A stretch of 64,000 bases of DNA, from the NCBI GenBank assembly GCA_946902985.2, contig OX336389.2:1079219788-1079283787 (forward strand). Direction: 5' to 3'. Of the stretch, positions 58,315 to 64,000 are shown piece after piece. The stretch is from Meconema thalassinum. Taxonomy: Eukaryota > Arthropoda > Insecta > Orthoptera > Tettigoniidae. The position numbers and the translations under genes were made by a program. The notes under the pieces were generated by a model. The model worked only from the letters and a program-made list of their open reading frames with translations, searched no databases and had not been told where the DNA came from. The stretch's first letter is position 1; every line of letters begins with the position of its first letter.

Positions 58315-59623
58315 CCCTATATACCCGAATACCACCCACAAATTTTTATACAAAACCGGACGTGAAAAATTGGGGTGCGGGCATTAATTGAGCCATCCAA
58401 ATTTTAAAGATTTAAATTGCCCGTCACGCGTGAGTATCCACTATATGGTGCTTGTTCGGGTGTACTTGTTTATTTCCGTATAGTGGCTTGACCGGTCGTG
58501 CATGCCCAGCACAAGCATCAGTTTCGTGAGTTGCGTGAGAGCATGGCATCAGTAAACGTAAAACAAGTGTTCGAAATAGCTAACATGAAATCTCGTCATA
58601 AGTCATACACTCCTAAGTACCTTATAGAAGTCGGTATTAGAAACAAATCTTTCGTATTTCAGGTAGTTGCTGCGTAACTTCGCAACACTGCGTAATCTTG
58701 AACTTGACGCACGCACTGGAATGTTTAAACTTCGCTGCTGTTCAAACCATACCAGCAGAGTTTGTTCTACGTCATCGTATTTCAGTGTTTTCATTTTCTT
58801 GCAGTTTGCCGAAGTATTCCCGGCAGAAGCCAAGATCCCTTCTTGTTTTGATATGATGCCGTTCAAAGTAGACGGCGGCATTCCAAACTCCTTCGCCTGA
58901 GCAATGTGCGAAAGAGTAGACGATTCCACTTTATCCTTAATCGAAAGTGCCTTTTTTTTTGCCTTTCATCTGAGATCCACTCATTTTCACAATGATTTGA
59001 AAACTTTACTTCACTGACGCAATTCTCGTAATTTCAATAATGTTATGCTACGCTTGGCAAGGCTTGGCTTACAAGTTAGAACACACAGAACAACAATGAA
59101 AGCATGTGGTTTCCATACCCCTTCAAACATGTTTCAAGGTTAACACTGTCCAATGAGAAGTTAAGCTACCGTCATGGCGTGACGCCGTGTAGCCTTGACA
59201 TAGCTCGCCCGGTTAGATTATACACGGGAGACCCGTGAACACTCCGAAGTGCTGTATTCTTTTACTCGGAACACCAGAAGTATCTTCCGCAGAGATTGGC
59301 GAGTTTTGATTCTAACAGTCAGTTGTCTTCAGTGAACGTCTTATACTTTAAGGGGATAAAAAATCTGAACGATTTAACCGGGAAAACCTCTCATGCGGGA
59401 AAAATATACATGTATCTTATAGGAACGATGACAGGACCGAGAATATCGGAAGTCTTAAGAGGAAAAACTTTTTATGTGGGAACTTCTTAACTGAGCTCAA
59501 TGTAGTACAGTATTAATAGTATACATTTGTTTAAAATAAAGTGACAAAAATAAAAAAAATAAAGTTCTCTTAAAAAATTTCCATACAAAAATGAGGTAAA
59601 GGGATTATTCGGGTATATACGGG
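58315..59623 (-). mobile_element. Tigger/pogo-like element, internally deleted
   Basis: The left end CCCTATATACCCGAATACC and inverted right end CCCGTATATACCCGAATAAT are terminal inverted repeats of Tigger-like type. TA precedes the left end (58313-58314). The right flank does not show TA. It contains a transposase N-terminal ORF on the minus strand, and the DDE domain is missing. Confidence 0.7.
58603..58990 (-). pseudogene. Tigger-like transposase N-terminus (HTH/CENP-B region)
   Basis: It starts MSGSQMKGKKK at 58986, then passes through an A9 run (58952-58960), one base longer than the frame needs. The downstream frame continues ALSIKDKVESSTLSHIAQ, FGMPPSTLNGIISKQE, TSANCKKMKTLKYDDVEQTL and VWFEQQRSLNIPV. 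These are the N-terminal HTH and CENP-B-like parts of Tigger transposases. After that the sequence diverges and no catalytic motifs remain. Confidence 0.75.
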
Positions 59624-59798
59624 CTCTTACCACACTGAAGTAATCTGGCTGTATGTCAGAAGGTTGGCACTATCGTACGAAATACAGAAGTGAGAGTTCC
59701 GCACCCTGCCCCTGTGGCTATACAAAGCCAACGTATTATGTAAGCCTACAGAGAAATGACGAGGAAAAAGTAGATTATGTCTGAAGATCTTTGCTCGA

Positions 59799-60952
59799 TT
59801 GCATTTTAACCCTAAAATAACTATTGACCCTGTTTGCTATCTACACAACAGAAAAAAAATCGCTAAATTTGAAAAATATGATGTATTTCTGATTTTTAGT
59901 ATGTTTTTTTTGGACCCATTAGGGCTATGTATACCCAAGTTTGCATCAGCGGAAATTCTGTTTGACGCATCGACCATCATCACAGTCCCCCAAGAGAAGA
60001 TGCTCTCGAATGACAAAAACAAGGTTCATCTCATTGAGTATCTCTGTTCTGCTTTTGCTCTCGAGGGGATTGAGACAAAAATATCAAAAGCTGACGAAGA
60101 CCGTAATATCGTCGTGACTGCTCTGCAAAAAAGTACCTCCAATGACCAAGTCATCATCTTTGGAGAGGATGTGGATTTGCTTGTGCTCCTCTGCGGTCTA
60201 GGATCCACTAAAACAAACATATACTTCCAGAAGAGTGGCAGAGGTGAGGCGGGTTGCATCCAATTCTCCACCAGCTCATTCAACCAAGGGGAAGTGGAGC
60301 TACCACATGGATTTGAACTTTCCATCCACGCATTTACTGGGTGCGACACCACCTCTGCCCTCTTCTGGCAGGGGAAGATGAAAATGTGGGGCCACTTCAG
60401 ACAAAATCAAGCCCTAGTGGACCAAGCAAGAGTTTTCCTCCAGACAGATGCCACACACCAATAAGTCGCAGCAGCCGGTGACAAGTGCCTAGTTGCGCTA
60501 TATGGAGGAGACGAAACAACAGACACCCTCAACGATGTACGCTTCCGTACTTTTGTGAAGACAGAAGCCAGCGCCAAAGCGAATCTGGCCCGTTTGCCCC
60601 CAAGCACAGAGGCTACGTCGTATCGCCACTACCGCACATACCACCAGGTGCAGAAGTGGTGGGGGTGGAGAAAGAGGCCACTGACTGGGGTTGGGAATTG
60701 ACCTCGGCTGGACTCATCCCCATCACCAGTTGGCAAGCCCCTGCCCCTGCAGAGCTCATAAAACTCCTCTCTTGCAAATGCAAGAAGGGGAGCAGAGGTG
60801 GTTGCACTTGCCTGAAAGCAGGGCTCGGATGTTCTGTGATGTGCGCTACCAGCTCTGGGGAAACTTGCCAGAATGCTACCCTTATCATCATTGAAGAGGA
60901 TGACGATGACGAGCCTCACGACAGCCTTGACGATCCACCAATACTGGAGTAG
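59799..60952 (+). pseudogene. Insect repeat-associated gene with FEN/PIN-like motif and Cys-rich tail, broken
   Basis: The first 221 codons contain ILFDASTIITVP, VHLIEYLCSAFALEGIETKI, VIIFGEDVDLLVLLCGL and LSIHAFTGCDTTSALFWQGK. The Asp-rich GEDVDLLVLL and GCDTT blocks resemble flap-endonuclease/PIN folds. A TAA at 60462-60464 interrupts the frame, which continues with CLVALYGGDETTDTLNDVRF and LARLPPSTEATSYRHYRTYH. A frameshift near 60655-60670 then leads to TDWGWELTSAGLIPITSW, LSCKCKKGSRGGCTCLKAGL (CxC-type) and an acidic end. I have seen this layout as an uncharacterised multicopy arthropod family; its function is not known to me. Confidence 0.6.
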
Positions 60953-62285
60953 AGCAGGCGCAAGAAAAGCTTGCCGAAACTCAACGATGCGCAGAGAGCA
61001 ATATCAATCGGCGTATTTTAATGCTCATTGCGGGGCTCCTGTGTGTCCCCCGAATGCTGATTACTGGGCTCACTGCTCGCTCGCTCCGAGACGCGGTCTA
61101 CAGCTGTAATCCAAGCCTGGACAGACGATCCGTTCAGAACTGCTGCTAGCGAGCTACTGCCGCGAAGTGGGAGGGGCGTTGTATGCCACTACCGAGCACA
61201 CCCGAACATGGCCGATCTGCACAGCTTTCTTTGTCAAGCTTTTCTTGCGTCTTCTCTACCTACGTATAGGGGACGAAGACGACGACTCACCAATAGTGGA
61301 AGACCTACCTATTGAAGAGAGCAACGAAAGTGGCAGCCCAGGGCCATCAAAAACAAGGCGACGAGTTCGACTATGTGTCTAATTTGATTGACTGATTGAT
61401 TAAGTTACTGTACTTATGATTACTTAGGTTTATTTTATTATTATACTAGCAGTAGTGCCTGGCTTCGCCCGGTGGATTTATTTGTTTTATGGATGATAAT
61501 GAATACTACTACAGAACTGACACATGATACTTTAACTAACAGGGGAAAAATATATAACTTTTTGTGGTGGTAGTGTGGGTGATACGTAGTACAGTATAAT
61601 GGACGTAACATTCCGGTCTTTTTTCCGTAATGATGATGATAATAATGAACAGGGAAACGGCTATTTACTAACTACAATACCGACACCTGCAATTTACGAA
61701 CGAATTGAAAAATATGATTAGGAAGAGGAGTAAGTGAAATAAAAGACACTGCCTAGGGCCTATAGCTCATTGGCCGTTAGAAAAGTAGAGGCCAATAGTG
61801 TCGTCTTTTGTCGCATAGCGACGTAGGAAAATAATCAGAGCACTTTGGAAAACAACAGCTGTCCCGAGTTCCTGAGGTAACAATAGTGTTACGGTATTTA
61901 TCGCCACAGAAAGCGCTCAAGGATAAGGATCGGAATAAATGAAAGTACATTTGAAAGCACCAACCCTTACTGCAGCTGATAACCTCAATGTACTGCACCA
62001 AAAACATCGCACTTATACAGACGCATAATATTTTCATGATGATAACTGTTTTAAGGGCCCTAAGAAATCTTTTTGCAATAATTACTGCCCATGAAAGCAA
62101 TTTATAACCAGCACAAGATGTTACTACTGTATTTTCGCAATTCTGCACCAGAACACAGGTAGGGGCAGCGTGATGCAGCCGGCATTGCCAGCCAACAATA
62201 GACTTATTAAAACATTCTTACAGTTCACTACTACGGACATGAATGGTTCTAAGGCCATAAAACATGGTTTTCAAGTTCCTCTTGT
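60953..62285. other. 3' continuation of the Cys-rich gene remnant, then unassigned repeat
   Basis: 60960-61380 keeps acidic fragments (DEDDDSPIVEDLPIEE, plus strand 61272 on) that partly echo the end at 60895-60950. At about 61448 CTAGCAGTAGTGCCTGGCTT begins a sequence of a kind common in insect repeats. A 123-codon minus-strand frame at 61777-62148 has no recognised domain. Confidence 0.4.
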
Positions 62286-63690
62286 CTGTTATTCTAAATG
62301 TAGGGAACGGAGAGGGTTTTCCAAAATATGAAGTGGACAGTGTTATCAGCAGGGTTTTAAAGGGTAAGCAGGCCTGTGTAAAATTCGGTGCAATTAGGTG
62401 AAACGGTGCAGATTTGTTCTGAAGGGCCTAAATGCAGGGAATAGAGTGGTCTGTCCGCAATTTCAAGTAGACAGTGTTACTCGCAGGGTTCCAAAGGGTA
62501 TATAATCAAATTTTGGTTCAGATCAGTGAAACTGTGTAGATTTGTGCCCAAGGAACTAAATGCAGGAAATGGAATGGTCGGTCCTAACTTTCATTTAGAC
62601 AGTGTTACTCGTCGGGATCCAAAGGGTAAGGATATAAAATTTGGTTCAGATCGGTGAAATGGTGTTTGTGCCAAAGAGCCTAAATGTACGGAATGGAGTG
62701 GTCAATCCGAAATTTTAAAGTGGACAGTGTTACTCGTTGGGTTCCAAAGGGTAAGTACATAAAGTTTGGTTCAGATAGGAGAAACGATGTAGATTTGTGC
62801 CAAAGGGCCTAAATGCAGAGAAAGGAGTGTCTGTCCAAAATTTCATTCAGACAGTGTTACTCGTCGGGTTCCAAACGGTAAATATACAAAATTTGGTTCA
62901 GATCGGTGAAACGGTGTAGATTTGTGCCCAAGGGCCTAAATGCAGGGAATGGAGTGGTCTGTCCGAAATTTTAAGTCGACAGTGTTACTTGTCGGGTTCC
63001 AAAGGGTAAGTATACAAATTATGTTTCAGATTGGTGAAACGGTGTAGATTTGTGCTGAAGGGCCTAAATGCAAGGAATGGAGTGGTCTGTCCGAAATGTA
63101 AAGTGGACAGTGTTACTCGTTGGGTTCCAAAGGGTAAGTATACAAATCTTGGTTCTGATAGGTGAAACTATGTAGATTTGTGCCAAAGGGCCTAAATACA
63201 GGGAATGGAGTGGTCTGTCCGAAATTTCAAGTAGACAGTGTTACCCGTCGGTATCCAAAGGGTAAGTACATAAAGTTTGGTTCAAATGGGTGAAACGAAG
63301 TAGAATTGTGCCAAAGGGCCTAAATGCAGGGAATGGCGTGGTCTGTTCAAAATTTCATTTAGACAGTGGGACTCGTCGGGTTCCAAAGGATAAGTAGGCC
63401 TATGTAAAATTTGGTTCAGATCGGTGAAACGGTGTAGATTTGTGCCAAAGGGCCTAAATGCATGGAATGGAGTGGTCTGTCCGAAATTTCAAGTGGACAG
63501 TGTTACTCGTCGGGTTGCAAAAATGTAAAATGTAAAATTTGGTTCAGATCGGTGTAGATTTGTGCCAAACGGCCTAAATGCAGGGAATGGAGTGGTCTGT
63601 CCGAAATATCATTTCGACAGGTTACTTGTCAGGTTCCAAAGGGTAAGTACGGTATGTAAAATTTGGTTCAATTTGGTGAAACGGTGTAGA
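62286..63690 (+). repeat. ~127-bp tandem monomers, about 11 copies
   Basis: The phrase GACAGTGTTACTCG recurs at about 62338, 62466, 62598, 62722, 62848, 62979, 63108, 63234, 63361, 63495 and 63616. Each unit also carries GGCCTAAATGCAGGGAATGG and GGTGAAACGGTGTAGATTTG. The array leads directly into a LINE coding start, so it is probably a monomer-type 5' UTR. Confidence 0.85.
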
Positions 63691-63856
63691 AGTCCAATCC
63701 CTCCTCCACGTGGTGGGAGACGGGCAACGGCATGAAGTAGGGGATTGCCTGTAGGGGTGAAGTACAGTGGGGACTTTGTATGGCCCGAGACCGCTACGGT
63801 AGCTGTGAAGGCTCTATGGGAACCCTGAAAAGTGACGGCTGACGGGGCTCTGGTGA

Positions 63857-64000
63857 AGCTACGATAGGCCTAGCAAGCCAGTAGTGGATATCATATTTGC
63901 TTTCAAACCAGGAACAGGCCTCGGAAAGGACGGATGCAAACGACGACGACCCGGATATGCTAATGGACTACGAGTTGGGACATTAAACATACAGACACTG
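63857..64000 (+). CDS. 5' part of a LINE endonuclease/RT ORF, cut by window end
   Basis: After a TGA at 63854-63856 the frame is open to the end and reads AFKPGTGLGKDGCKRRR then GYANGLRVGTLNIQTL. The GLRVGTLNIQTL block is the start of the apurinic-endonuclease-like domain (..GTWN..TL type) found in RTE-like and related non-LTR elements. The upstream segment (63694-63850, CCTCCTCCACGTGGTGGGAG onward) resembles LINE leaders. No ATG precedes the block in this frame, so the true start is unresolved. Activity cannot be judged. Confidence 0.65.

Noticed and set aside
61777..62148. 123-codon minus-strand frame
   Set aside because: No recognised domain and composition like the surrounding non-coding sequence.

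Overview
The window is animal genomic DNA, most likely from a large, repeat-rich insect genome. The evidence is tRNA-derived SINEs, non-LTR retrotransposons of insect type, and many hAT, Tc1/mariner and pogo elements, with no compact gene organisation. The repeat set reminds me of orthopteroid insects (crickets, katydids, stick insects), but I cannot place the species from the sequence alone. There are no operons, bacterial genes or CRISPR arrays.

The only host gene I can support lies on the minus strand. Two exons of a DENND6 (FAM116, DENN-domain Rab14 exchange factor) orthologue sit at 54000-54190 and 32383-32654. Both have consensus splice sites, and the reading frame passes correctly from one to the other (phase-1 intron). 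They are separated by an intron of 21,345 bp, and the remaining exons are probably outside the window. Everything from 1 to 64000 is therefore probably intronic to, or immediately around, this gene, and nearly all recognisable content is transposon-derived.

Layout. 1-8914: SINEs, a LINE remnant and a 7.3-kb hAT-type element (hAT-1). hAT-1 carries a nested 2.7-kb hAT-type element (hAT-4), which itself carries a 736-bp retroposon. 9183-17213: small TIR elements (Tc1/mariner-like, TTAA-flanked, pogo-like), SINEs, and a repeat at 13796 that is an unoccupied paralogue of a hAT insertion site. 17254-23489: hAT-3, a 6.2-kb element with a nearly complete transposase (one in-frame TAG) and two very long inverted repeats. 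25680-29580: the same repeat as at 13796, occupied by hAT-2, which in turn holds a SINE. 32383-32654: DENND6 exon. 32911-34735: CR1/Jockey-like LINE. 35269-40185: a mariner-type element split by a 2.7-kb array of a 33-bp satellite and an RTE-like LINE tail. 40204-43402: a DD41D mariner-type element split by another hAT. 47.7-53.9 kb: degenerate Tc1, mariner and pogo transposases. 54000-54190: DENND6 exon. 55-62 kb: duplicated repeats, SINEs, a Tigger-like element and a broken gene with a FEN/PIN-like motif and a Cys-rich tail. 62286-64000: about eleven 127-bp monomers leading into the 5' coding region of a LINE that runs off the window.

The hAT-type elements end in CAGGGTG, CAGGGTT or CAGAGGTG. 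Four of the five make short 5- or 6-bp target duplications, and each carries its own cluster of short subterminal motifs. Several insertions can be dated relative to each other because the window contains both filled and empty versions of the same site.
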